NCBI GenBank assembly: GCA_900546695.1
Contig: URDX01000011.1
Location: 1-58,509 of the forward strand
Direction: 5' to 3'
DNA: 58,509 bases
Source of the DNA: an uncultured Eubacteriales bacterium
GTDB lineage: Bacteria; Bacillota; Clostridia; Oscillospirales; CAG-272
A model generated the notes under the pieces. That model saw nothing but the letters and a program-made list of their open reading frames with translations, did no database searches and was not told the DNA's origin. This document shows, piece by piece, positions 43,104 through 51,659 of the stretch (position 1 is its first letter; every line of letters starts with the position of its first letter). A program made the translations under genes and the position numbers.

Positions 43104-43645
43104 CGGATAAACCTCCGTTGGGGCAGGGTACCGGCGCTGAAGAAGTCAGCATTTTCAAAGAGGCGGTGCCGGCGTGACAACCGCTGTGTGTCGGATTGAT
43201 ACCGTCGAATTATACCATGACTTAACCGTGTTGTCAAGAAAACCGCGAACATTTTTCCATCATATTTATTATACGGCGGAAATTACTGCCCGTCGGGGGC
43301 ATTCCTCGGCATTACGCCGGCGATGCGGCTGCTCCGTCATGTGAAATGACATGTGAAATAAACCGCGAAACCGCTTTCCGCTGCGCTCTTCCGCCGCTCT
43401 CCTCCTTTTCAGCGCTCCCGCATCGGTTTGCAAGCGGCACTGCGCGGGGGAATATAACCGACGACTGCGCCGACTTTCGTGCGTCGTCAGCATAAAAGAG
43501 TGAAAATTGTTATATTATTGTTCCATAAAAGTTATAGAAAATTATAAATCTAAGTGATACTATAAATATGACGTAGTGTAATGTCGGGTTGGCTGGCGCT
43601 GCCCCGCGACGGTACGATTAACGGTTAGAACGGGAGAATATAATA
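43104..43645. other. Divergent intergenic region between GH95-like and solute-binding genes
   Basis: It contains the minus-strand promoter at 43209-43237. On the plus side, 43500-43575 is strongly AT-rich and probably contains the promoter of the solute-binding protein gene, but no pair of hexamers stands out (TACTAT at 43557 is one -10 candidate). No gene or clear operator was found. Confidence 0.5.
43209..43237 (-). promoter_or_regulatory. Consensus sigma-A promoter of the GH95-like gene
   Basis: On the minus strand TTGACA (43237-43232), 17-bp spacer, TATAAT (43214-43209), both perfect. A perfect promoter for a gene that has lost its catalytic domain argues that it is still expressed. Confidence 0.85.
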
Positions 43646-45133
43646 ATGAAAACAAAACTCTTATCACTTATCCTTGCCGCCTTTACCGTGTGTATGACAC
43701 TCGCCTCCTGCGCAGAGCAGACGGACGGCGAAGGACAGACAGCTACATCATCGGATATACCGACGGTCGATGAAAGCGCGGACGAGCTTGTCCGACAGCT
43801 CTATGGTGCGCGTGACTACGGCGGGCGCAAATTCCGCATCCTTGCGGTGGGCGCAGGGTCGCAATGGTACAACCTTATCGGACCTGATGCAAACGAGGTA
43901 TGGTTTGAGGACGCGGGCTCGGATGTGCTTCAAAAGTCGATATACGAGCGCAATCACAAGACCGAGCAGCTGCTTGGTGTCGAGATAACCCCCGTATGGT
44001 GCGATTCGTCGCAGGAGGTACGCGAGAAGGTCGATGCTGCGGCGCTGACGAACATCGATGATTTCGATGTTTCGTTTGCTTCGCTCGTCGAGCAGATGAT
44101 ATCTGCATCTAACGGCTCGCTCACCAATCTTAATGATTACGAGTCCTTTGACAGCTCACACAGCTGGTGGAACGAAAAATTCGTTAAAAATATCACCCTT
44201 TTCGGCACCGACCTATACGTTATCGCGGGTGCAATAAACATATGGGACGACTGCTCGATAGAGGCGTTGATATTCAATAAGGACTACATAGAGCGCCACG
44301 GCTGCGACGACCCGTATCAGATGGTCTTTGACGGCAGTTGGACGATAGACAATCAGCGTGCGCTGATGAAGCAGTGCACGGCGGATGTCAACGGCGATCA
44401 GGAGATGGACGACTCGGACAATTGGGGCGCGAGCGGATTGGGAATAATCCTGTACAGCGGAATGTACGGTCTTGATACCGGCATAACGCGGATGAATGAT
44501 GACGGTGTTCCCGAAATGATCTGCACGACAGAGGACCATATCACCAAGGTTCAGGCGTATTTCAACACCGTTATGAACAGCGATGCGCTGTATCAGCAGG
44601 GCATTGAGGGTCAGAAGGCGTACAGCGAAATGTTTATCGACGGACAGTCGGCGATGATGATGGCAAATCTCACGATTCTGTTCGGACTGCGCAACATGGA
44701 GGACGAATACGGCATTCTCCCGCTCGCCAAGTATAATACCGACCAGCAGGACTACACAGGTCTGAACAACAGTAACTTTTATACCTGCTATGCCGTACCG
44801 AAGAGCTGTACCGATCCTGATTTTGCTCTTGCAGTGCTTGAGACCATGAGTGGATATTCGGTCGACACGCTCGATTATAATCTGCACGAAATTCTTTTTG
44901 CATCAAAGCTTACCCGCGACAACGAGTCGAGACAAGTGCTGAAAATATTGCAGAGCACCATCTCATTCGACTGGGCATATGTCGGCAGCTGGAGAGGTAA
45001 CCTCGTCTCTATTTACGATCTCAAGGCAGGCTGGCCTTTTACGCTCGCTTCGCGTCTCGAGGCGGAGAGAGAGGCGGCTCAGGTGCGACTCGACGAAATG
45101 ATAGACGGCTTTGCCAATCGTTCGGGCGCATGA
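43646..45133 (+). CDS. Extracellular solute-binding lipoprotein 1 (ABC sugar uptake)
   Basis: A 495-aa lipoprotein: signal peptide with lipobox TLASC (Cys about 22), an acidic/Thr linker, then a family 1-type solute-binding fold (RKFRILAVGAGSQWYN, NEVWFEDAGSDVLQKSIYERN, LLGVEITPVW, GAINIWDDCSIEALIFNKD). It would capture an oligosaccharide and hand it to an ABC permease. The next gene encodes a paralogue of the same length. No permease or ATPase for sugar uptake lies in the window, so both are orphans or use a distant one. The ribosome binding site is GGGAGAATATAAT. Its codon choice looks less biased than the paralogue's. Confidence 0.87.
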   Translation: MKTKLLSLILAAFTVCMTLASCAEQTDGEGQTATSSDIPTVDESADELVRQLYGARDYGGRKFRILAVGAGSQWYNLIGPDANEVWFEDAGSDVLQKSIYERNHKTEQLLGVEITPVWCDSSQEVREKVDAAALTNIDDFDVSFASLVEQMISASNGSLTNLNDYESFDSSHSWWNEKFVKNITLFGTDLYVIAGAINIWDDCSIEALIFNKDYIERHGCDDPYQMVFDGSWTIDNQRALMKQCTADVNGDQEMDDSDNWGASGLGIILYSGMYGLDTGITRMNDDGVPEMICTTEDHITKVQAYFNTVMNSDALYQQGIEGQKAYSEMFIDGQSAMMMANLTILFGLRNMEDEYGILPLAKYNTDQQDYTGLNNSNFYTCYAVPKSCTDPDFALAVLETMSGYSVDTLDYNLHEILFASKLTRDNESRQVLKILQSTISFDWAYVGSWRGNLVSIYDLKAGWPFTLASRLEAEREAAQVRLDEMIDGFANRSGA

Positions 45134-45224
45134 ATATCGAAAATTTCCCCCTAAACGGAGAAATTATATATATCAATCCGGTACGCCGCCGACGCGGCGT
45201 ACCGAAAACTACCAGGAGGAAAAG

Positions 45225-46712
45225 ATGAAGAAATTTATCAGACTTGCGTCACTCGCCATGGCGGGACTCGCAGTTACTGCATGCCTCGCTTCCTGCGGAG
45301 ATGACAGTAGTAAGGGTAACGAGACGACAGCGACGACTACCGCAAGCGACAGCACAAGTACCGTTGAACAGGTCAAGGATCTGTACGGCAGCCTCGACTA
45401 CACCGGTCAGAAGTTCCGTATCCTTGCCCTCGAGGCAGGTCAGCAGTGGTACACCTTTATCAGCGATACCGCTAACGAGGTGTGGTTTGAGGACGCCGGT
45501 TCAGACGTTCTTCAGAAGGCTATTTACGAGCGTAACGACCAGACTCAGAAGCTTCTCGGCATAGAGATCACGCCCGTATGGGGCGGCGGCTCAGACAAGA
45601 TTTATGAACGCCTTATTCAGGATACCGCAGCAGGTGTCGACGATTACGACGTAGCGTTCCTTTCGCTCGCAAATGCGCTTACCGCAGCACAGAGCGGTGC
45701 TACCATGAACTTTAACAACACATCTACCTTCGACCCCGAGCACAGCTGGTGGAACCAGAAGTTCATCAAGGAGTGTACACTCTACAACGAGGATCTGTAC
45801 GCTGTTGCAGGTGCGCTCAACATCTGGGACGACTGCTCCAACAACTGCTACATCTTCAACAAGGATCTGCTTGAGAAGTATGACGTAGCAATCCCCTACG
45901 ACGCTGTATTCGACGGCACATGGACGCTTGATACCCTCGTTGAGGATATCAAGAAGCTTACCGTAGACGTAAACGGTGACCATGAGTTCGACGAGAACGA
46001 TAACTGGGGTATCGGTACCTACGGCAGCGGCGTTTCCTTCGCTCTTTCGGGCTTTGACGGCGGTCTCGCTAAGATGACCGACGACGGTTATCCGGAGATC
46101 GTTTGCAACAACGAGATCACCATTCAGAAGTGCAAGGACTGGTTCGACAAGGTAACCAACTCCGAGTGCCTCTACAACCAGGGCGTAAACGGAACCACCT
46201 CTTATGAGGACCTGTTTGAGCAGGGTCAGCTCGCTTTCGGTATGACCAACCTTACTCACCCCTTCAAGCTTCGTAACATGAACGATGAGTACGGCATCCT
46301 TCCCGAGCCTAAGTACAACACCGATCAGGCTGAGTATACATCTACCGTTAACACTGCATTCTTCACCTCGTATGTTCTTCCTAAGAACTGCCAGGATCCC
46401 GATATGGCTGCTGCATGCCTTGAGGTTATGAGCGGCTACTCGGTCGACACTCTCGACGACAGCCTTCACACCATCCTTTTCGGCTCTAAGCTCACCCGTG
46501 ACCAGGAGTCGAGAAAGGTTCTGACCATGATAAGCGATACCATCTCCTTTGACTGGGCAGGAATCGGCGGCTGGAACAACGGTCTCGGCGCATGCTTCGA
46601 GATGAGACAGGGCTCGTCCTTCACGCTTGCTTCAAGCCTTGCTTCTACCGTTGACAGCGCACAGGAAGGTCTTAACGCAATGCTTGATGCTTTTGCTTCA
46701 AGACAAAACTAA
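45225..46712 (+). CDS. Extracellular solute-binding lipoprotein 2 (ABC sugar uptake)
   Basis: A 495-aa paralogue of the preceding lipoprotein. Lipobox CLASC (Cys about 25), Thr/Ser-rich linker, then the same order of motifs (KFRILALEAGQQWYTF, NEVWFEDAGSDVLQKAIYERN, LLGIEITPVWGGG, GALNIWDDCSNNCYIFNKD, GYSVDTLDDSLHTILFGSKLTRD). ATG 45225 has AGGAGGAAAAG directly before it. The frequent use of a few codons (AAG, AAC, GCT, CTT) suggests high expression. The 91-bp gap after the first gene carries an inverted repeat (GTACGCCGC/GCGGCGTAC, about 45181-45201) without U-tract, so co-transcription with uneven levels is plausible. Confidence 0.88.
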   Translation: MKKFIRLASLAMAGLAVTACLASCGDDSSKGNETTATTTASDSTSTVEQVKDLYGSLDYTGQKFRILALEAGQQWYTFISDTANEVWFEDAGSDVLQKAIYERNDQTQKLLGIEITPVWGGGSDKIYERLIQDTAAGVDDYDVAFLSLANALTAAQSGATMNFNNTSTFDPEHSWWNQKFIKECTLYNEDLYAVAGALNIWDDCSNNCYIFNKDLLEKYDVAIPYDAVFDGTWTLDTLVEDIKKLTVDVNGDHEFDENDNWGIGTYGSGVSFALSGFDGGLAKMTDDGYPEIVCNNEITIQKCKDWFDKVTNSECLYNQGVNGTTSYEDLFEQGQLAFGMTNLTHPFKLRNMNDEYGILPEPKYNTDQAEYTSTVNTAFFTSYVLPKNCQDPDMAAACLEVMSGYSVDTLDDSLHTILFGSKLTRDQESRKVLTMISDTISFDWAGIGGWNNGLGACFEMRQGSSFTLASSLASTVDSAQEGLNAMLDAFASRQN

Positions 46713-47085
46713 GACACCGTTAAACACTTTCGGTCAGCTGCCGCGTGATACGGCTGCATAGACCGATGACACAATAATCAAAGCTCTCAGCACACGCGGG
46801 CTCCTGCGGGACTCGGACGATATCGCCGTGCGCGATGTCGGTACGGCGGCTGCGCGCCGCCCGTGTGCTGAATGCTTTCGCAGGTTTTCCGATTCTTTTC
46901 GATATCGGAGCATCTGCGAAAACATACCGACGCAGCTCGGGAGTTTTTTCAGCCGCACCCCGAACGGGCTGCCGCATTGCAGCGGCAGGAGGCGGGCGGC
47001 GCAAATCACCGCGGCGGTAAGGCGCGGACAATCAAGTACACACCCGCAGCTCTGAGCGGGCGGCGTGTGCGAAAGGATGAAACTA
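46713..47085. other. Intergenic region before the cytoplasmic DUF4838 gene
   Basis: A 373-bp GC-rich stretch. Open frames here are short, lack ribosome binding sites and have no recognisable content. No promoter consensus or U-tract terminator was seen. Confidence 0.5.
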
Positions 47086-48684
47086 ATGGAGCACTATCTG
47101 GTAAACGAGAAGAAGCCTCTCCTGCGCTTTGTCGTAACAACAGGAGATCAGAGAAATCCGAGCAACGCCTTTGAGGCTGCTACGGCACTTGCCGAGGTCA
47201 TTCGCGTCATGTCGGGCGCTGAGACCCCCATCGTATCGCCTGCCGAGGTCGGAGAGGGCGAGCAGACCTTCGTTATCGCCGTAACAGGCGACGGGACCAA
47301 GCCTGAGCTTGCGCTTTCGGGCGACGCATTTTCTGTCAGCGTAAAGAACGGCAGCGTCCGTATCGAGGCGGGCGACGCGGTAGGTCTGTGGAACGCCGTA
47401 GGCTATTTCTCGAGCGCCGTTCTCGGCTATGATGCTCATACCGGTGCAGAGCCCGAAAAGAAGGATACCATCCTTCTGCCCGAGGAGCTGTCCTATGAAT
47501 TTGCGGGCTCTCCCGCACCGCAGCCCATCCCCGAGGTAGCCGACACGGGCGCTTTCAAGGTAAAGGTCGCGGGCAACACCTACTACGAGGAAATGCTCGC
47601 TCATAACTGCTATCTCTTCCCCGAAAATATCGTTTCCTGCCTGCTCTGGACCGAGACCTATAAGACTCTGCTTGCGCGCGCGGTAGCTACCAAGCGCCTT
47701 GTTTGGAATACAACGGGTGAGTGCAAGTGCGAGCCCTGCCGCCATCGCGCGGAGGAGACGGGCGAGCATGCATACGGCTTCTGCCATTGCCCGTCCTGCA
47801 CGTCGGTTGCAGAGGAGGAGGGAACTCCCGCGGGCGCATACTTCCACCTTGTTCGTGATGCTGCGGAGCATCTTGCAAAGATAGAGCCCGACGCATATCT
47901 TACCATCGTTGCTACGGGTATCACGCTTGACCCGCCGAAGAAGCCGCTCGGAGATAACGTTCGTGTTATCGTCACCGATAAGCTGCTCTGCTCGTCGCAT
48001 CCAGTATCGCCCGATTCCTGCGAGAAGAATGCCGAGTTTGCCAAGAAGCTCGCCGACTGGAAGGATAAGTGCGGCAGCGTATGGGTACTCGACTTTACAA
48101 CCGACTATTTCTACTTCCCGTCGCTTTTCCCGAATCTCGATATCGCACGCAAGAACATCGCATACTACAAGCAGATAGGTGTTGACGGTGTGTTCATGCA
48201 GTTCGACGAGATGCAGTCCGAGCTCGAGTTCGGCTCCTACCGTAAGGCTATTCTCGACCGTCTGCTCGCCGATCCCGATATGAGCGATGAGAAATACGAG
48301 GAACTTAAGCGCGCCGCGCTCATCAATATCTACGGCGTTTCCGCCGCCTGCGGCGTACGCGAGTATATGGACGCCGTTACCGAGCGCGCTCTTGACGGCA
48401 GATGCTGGAACGTCCGCACTCTGCCGCGTGACCTGCTTCCGCTCAAGCGCGAGGACGGCAGCTATGATCTCGACTTTGCACGCCGTCTCTACCGCATGTG
48501 GGAGAAGCTCCATGCACATCCCGAGGCGCTTGCAAAGAATAAGCTCTATATCGCTCGCATGCTCTATACCATGTATCAGGCAAATCAGCTTTCCTACTCA
48601 AAGGCTCAGCTCAACGAGTGGATGATGGATGCCATCGACATGAATGACCGCGGAAGAGCCATCGAGTATATCATCGCCGACTGA
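47086..48684 (+). CDS. Cytoplasmic DUF4838 protein
   Basis: A 532-aa third DUF4838 paralogue, with no signal peptide or dockerin. The GH67N-like domain (about 10-140) is followed by the DUF4838 signature. Here the Cys cluster is doubled: GECKCEPC and, about 20 residues later, GFCHCPSC, then TSVAEEEGTPAGAYFHLV, KLLCSSHPVSPDSCEKN, and DFTTDYFYFPSLFP. The doubled CxCxxC suggests a metal site. ATG 47086 is preferred because AAAGG then sits 9 nt upstream; ATG 47077 is in the same frame. An SGNH esterase gene follows at 52 bp. It likely handles imported oligosaccharides; the reaction is not known. Confidence 0.78.
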   Translation: MEHYLVNEKKPLLRFVVTTGDQRNPSNAFEAATALAEVIRVMSGAETPIVSPAEVGEGEQTFVIAVTGDGTKPELALSGDAFSVSVKNGSVRIEAGDAVGLWNAVGYFSSAVLGYDAHTGAEPEKKDTILLPEELSYEFAGSPAPQPIPEVADTGAFKVKVAGNTYYEEMLAHNCYLFPENIVSCLLWTETYKTLLARAVATKRLVWNTTGECKCEPCRHRAEETGEHAYGFCHCPSCTSVAEEEGTPAGAYFHLVRDAAEHLAKIEPDAYLTIVATGITLDPPKKPLGDNVRVIVTDKLLCSSHPVSPDSCEKNAEFAKKLADWKDKCGSVWVLDFTTDYFYFPSLFPNLDIARKNIAYYKQIGVDGVFMQFDEMQSELEFGSYRKAILDRLLADPDMSDEKYEELKRAALINIYGVSAACGVREYMDAVTERALDGRCWNVRTLPRDLLPLKREDGSYDLDFARRLYRMWEKLHAHPEALAKNKLYIARMLYTMYQANQLSYSKAQLNEWMMDAIDMNDRGRAIEYIIAD

Positions 48685-48736
48685 TTCCGCAGCAATTATT
48701 CAAGCATAAGGGGACCCCGCAGGGGGATGAATTATA

Positions 48737-49405
48737 ATGGAAAACAAAGAGACTACGATACTTTTTCAGGGAGATTCCATCTCCGACGGCGCAAGATATA
48801 AGGACCCGCTCGCGCGCAATGACCTCAACCATCAAATAGGTCATACCTTTATCTATACCATCGCCTCTACCTTCGGTTATAAGTATGCCGATAAGCATCT
48901 GCGCTTTGTAAACCGCGCGTGCTCGGGCGATAATCTCGAGCTTATCTATGACCGCGCAGAGGAGGATGTGTATCCCGAAAATCCCGATGTGTTCAGCATC
49001 CTTGCGGGCTGCAACGACTACTATCTGTGGAAGGATGACCCCGACCATATGGAGGAGTTTGACGAGACCTACCGCGACATGTTTGACGACCTGCGCGAGC
49101 GCAATCCCGATATCAAGCTCATAATGTGCGAGCCGTTTATCGCGCCCGTCACCCTCCCCGCTGAGGAGTATAAGGCGCGCCGTACCATGATAGAGCAGGA
49201 GATCGAGATAATGCACAGCATCGCGGAGGACTACGATGCCGTATACGTCCCGCTGCTCCGCCCGTTCGACGAGGCTGCAAAGCTCCGCGAGGCGTCCTAT
49301 TGGATCTGGGACGGTATTCATCCTACCGAGGCGGGTCACGGACTCATCGCGCATGAGTGGGTAAAGGCGGTGCTCCCGTCGGGAATTCTCGGCTTCACCG
49401 AGTGA
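48737..49405 (+). CDS. SGNH/GDSL esterase (cytoplasmic)
   Basis: A 222-aa single-domain SGNH hydrolase with all four blocks: the nucleophile Ser in LFQGDSISDGARY, Gly in NRACSGDNL, Asn in LAGCNDYYLW, and Asp/His in WDGIHPTEAGH. No signal peptide. The size and motifs match small sugar acetylesterases of the rhamnogalacturonan-acetylesterase type, so it probably deacetylates oligosaccharides. It lies 52 bp behind the DUF4838 gene in the same operon. The upstream sequence is CAGGGGGATGAATTATA. The terminator at 49451 closes the operon. Confidence 0.85.
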   Translation: MENKETTILFQGDSISDGARYKDPLARNDLNHQIGHTFIYTIASTFGYKYADKHLRFVNRACSGDNLELIYDRAEEDVYPENPDVFSILAGCNDYYLWKDDPDHMEEFDETYRDMFDDLRERNPDIKLIMCEPFIAPVTLPAEEYKARRTMIEQEIEIMHSIAEDYDAVYVPLLRPFDEAAKLREASYWIWDGIHPTEAGHGLIAHEWVKAVLPSGILGFTE

Positions 49406-49450
49406 TGCCGCATTGCGGCGCTTTTGCGCTGCGCGTGAACTGAAAAGAAA

Positions 49451-49500
49451 AACCGTGTCCGACATACCGAACGGTGTGACGGACACGGTTTTTTGTTATT
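49451..49500. terminator. Bidirectional terminator after the esterase gene
   Basis: AACCGTGTCC (49451-49460) pairs with GGACACGGTT (49481-49490), followed by TTTTTGTTATTTTG. The reverse strand reads into TTTTTCTTTTC, so it also serves the convergent XRE regulator gene. Confidence 0.9.
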
Positions 49501-49593
49501 TTGTTGTTCTGAGTGCTGTCCGAATGAAGTTGACGCAAGCGCGGCTGCCCGAATGCATCGAGCGACGTGCGGTCGGTCAAGTTACGCCTTCGC

Positions 49594-49902
49594 TTACCGC
49601 TTCAAGCCCTTTGCAAGAGCTATCAGATTATCTATCTGCTCGCTGCTGAGCTCTTTAGCGATAGTGTACAGCTCGCGCGCCTTTGACGGGTCGGGCGAGT
49701 CTGTGTCAAAAAGCTCCGTCGGAGTTATTCCGAGGTATTCGCATATATAAAATATGCCCGACAGCGACGGCATGGATTTCCCGCTTTCGATATTGTTGAT
49801 ATAACCCGGGTTTTGCCCCATCGACAGACTCATGTCACGCGCGGAAACGCCCTTTTCCCCGCGCAGCTTTGCAAGTCTCAGTGAAAAATCTTTTTCAGTC
49901 AT
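49594..49902 (-). CDS. XRE-family HTH regulator
   Basis: A 102-aa protein with an N-terminal helix-turn-helix (about residues 8-62: LRLAKLRGEKGVSARDMSLSMGQNPGYINNIESGKSMPSLSGIFYICEYLGITPTELF, read in pieces) and a short helical C-terminus (ELSSEQIDNLIALAKGLK). Start ATG 49902 with GGCGGTGAT before it; the frame to 49923 is less likely. It is divergent from the SLOG gene at 50027 and could control it or itself. It is the only dedicated DNA-binding protein in the window, but nothing links it to the glycan locus. Confidence 0.85.
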   Translation of the reverse strand: MTEKDFSLRLAKLRGEKGVSARDMSLSMGQNPGYINNIESGKSMPSLSGIFYICEYLGITPTELFDTDSPDPSKARELYTIAKELSSEQIDNLIALAKGLKR

Positions 49903-49972
49903 ATTATCACCGCCCCATAACATTGTAACCTATACATAAGCAAAATATATTTGCATACAGATGCTGATTTTC

Positions 49973-50001
49973 TTGAAATGTTGGTTTGTAGATGTTATAA
50001 T
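49973..50001 (+). promoter_or_regulatory. Sigma-A promoter of the SLOG gene
   Basis: TTGAAA (49973-49978), 17-bp spacer, TATAAT (49996-50001). The start near 50008 leaves a leader of only about 20 nt, containing the GGGAGGTG ribosome binding site. Confidence 0.85.
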
Positions 50002-50026
50002 GCCTCTATATGGGAGGTGTGAGATA

Positions 50027-50554
50027 ATGTATGACAAACAAGAAGTATGTTGCTTTATCGGTCATAGACGGGTTGGCGAGACGGAGACGTTGAAATTACG
50101 GATTTACTCTGTTACCGAAAAACTGATAAAGAGTGGAATACGTGTCTTTTTATTCGGTGACCATTCGGAATTTAACGATATGTGTTATGAAGTGGTAACC
50201 GAACTGAAGTCGTTGTATCCGAAAATATTGAGAGTATTGTACCGAAAGGATTATCCGAGGGCTGATGTTTATACTTTGCAGTTTTATCTTGATGAATTTG
50301 ATGACAGTATTTGCCCTGACAGAGTAGGTCGTGCAGGCGCGGCTGCATACATTGAACGAAATAGAGCAATGATTGCTCAAAGCTCGGCGTGCGTCTTTTA
50401 TTATGATACCGATTACAGAGCGATTTCGCGGAGATATGTCAAGAACCGAATAGTAACTCGTGAGACGAAAAGCGGGACAAAGATTGCAGATGATTTTGCG
50501 GTGTCGCAAAATTCGAAAATCATTAATTTATTTGAGAATGATATAAGAGTATAA
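50027..50554 (+). CDS. SLOG-superfamily protein (YpsA/DUF1273-like)
   Basis: A 175-aa small Rossmann-like protein. It begins MYDKQEVCCFIGHRRVGET, the CCFxGHR motif of DUF1273/YpsA proteins, and continues with FLFGDHSEFNDMCYEVVTELK, YPKILRVLYRKDYPR, YIERNRAMIAQSSACVFYYD. SLOG proteins are thought to bind nucleotide-derived ligands. The role of this branch is unknown. ATG 50027 has an ideal GGGAGGTG upstream. Its lower GC and different codon use (TTT, AAA, GAT) compared with neighbours may indicate transfer or low expression. Confidence 0.75.
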   Translation: MYDKQEVCCFIGHRRVGETETLKLRIYSVTEKLIKSGIRVFLFGDHSEFNDMCYEVVTELKSLYPKILRVLYRKDYPRADVYTLQFYLDEFDDSICPDRVGRAGAAAYIERNRAMIAQSSACVFYYDTDYRAISRRYVKNRIVTRETKSGTKIADDFAVSQNSKIINLFENDIRV

Positions 50555-50620
50555 AACATTTTTCTGCCATCTGCCGCACACGGCGTAACAAAAAAATTAC
50601 TAAAAAAGAGCTAAAAGTAA

Positions 50621-50649
50621 TTGTATTTTCGCCCGTGATGTGATAGTAT
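50621..50649 (+). promoter_or_regulatory. Probable promoter of cdaA-cdaR
   Basis: TTGTAT (50621-50626), 17-bp spacer, TAGTAT (50644-50649). It leaves a leader of about 130 nt before cdaA. Confidence 0.6.
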
Positions 50650-50787
50650 ATTATGAATAGAAGAATACAGTGCGAAAGTGTTTGTATTTTTCGTATGCGG
50701 GTCCGCGCATGCTGCAGCGACCCGTACAAATGATAGTTATCCGACGGTCGCGGCGCGGCTTTCGGCTTTGGGGAAGGGGACAGATGC

Positions 50788-51654
50788 ATGAGCTCGATAG
50801 GCAACTTTATTAAAGAACTCGGCGGTAATTTTATCAGCCTTGTAAAGTCGATAGGAGTCCTTGACGTTTTTGATATCCTTCTTGTAGCGGTGATAATCTA
50901 CTATGCCTTTAACTTTCTGCGCAACCGCCGCGCGGGAAAGCTCGTTTTCGGCGTTGTAATACTGTTCGCATTGCAGCTGCTCAGTGACCTGCTCGGGCTA
51001 GTTGCAACGCAGTTTATACTACAGAACGTGCTGCAGCTCGGTCTTATCGCGCTGCTGATACTCTTTCAGCCCGAGCTGCGCTCCGCGCTCGAAAAGATGG
51101 GCGGAAGCGGTGCGCTGCGCTCGTTCATCGGCATCACGGGTGAGCGCGAGGATAGGGCAAGCGCGGCGATTGCAGCCGTTGCATCGGCGGCAGCCGACAT
51201 GTCGCGCAACAAGACGGGCGCGCTTATCGTGTTCGAGCGCAGCACAAAGCTCGGCGATATCTCATCGACGGGCGTTATTATCGACGCTCAACCGTCGACA
51301 TTTCTTATACGCAACATCTTCTTTGAGCCCGCACCGCTCCATGACGGTGCGCTGATAGTAAGCGACGGCAGACTGCATGCGGCAGGCTGCTTCCTCCCGC
51401 TCTCGAACAATCCTACCATCATAAAGGACCTCGGCACACGTCACCGCGCAGCTATCGGTATGAGCGAAAACAGCGACGCAGCCGTGGTGGTCGTCTCCGA
51501 AGAGACGGGTGTTATATCGCTTGCGCTCGAAGGAAAGCTGTATCGCAATCTCGACGAAATGACCTTGAAGGGTATGCTCGCGGAGCTGCTCGGCGCACAC
51601 GGCGTAAAGCAGTCGGTCATCGAAAAACTGCGTGGCAGAAGAAAGGAGAACTGA
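50788..51654 (+). CDS. cdaA: Diadenylate cyclase CdaA (c-di-AMP synthase)
   Basis: A 288-aa membrane enzyme that makes c-di-AMP from two ATP. Three N-terminal membrane helices (about 26-43, 51-70, 74-94) are followed by the DAC domain with the diagnostic DGA (LHDGALIV, 186-188) and RHR (TRHRAAIG, 218-220) motifs. Length and layout are typical. It is followed after 5 bp by its regulator cdaR, the conserved Firmicutes order; glmM is not in the window. GGAAGGGGA precedes the ATG. c-di-AMP controls K+ uptake and osmotic balance, which fits the trkAH operon at the other end of the window. Confidence 0.96.
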   Translation: MSSIGNFIKELGGNFISLVKSIGVLDVFDILLVAVIIYYAFNFLRNRRAGKLVFGVVILFALQLLSDLLGLVATQFILQNVLQLGLIALLILFQPELRSALEKMGGSGALRSFIGITGEREDRASAAIAAVASAAADMSRNKTGALIVFERSTKLGDISSTGVIIDAQPSTFLIRNIFFEPAPLHDGALIVSDGRLHAAGCFLPLSNNPTIIKDLGTRHRAAIGMSENSDAAVVVVSEETGVISLALEGKLYRNLDEMTLKGMLAELLGAHGVKQSVIEKLRGRRKEN

Positions 51655-51659
51655 CCGTT

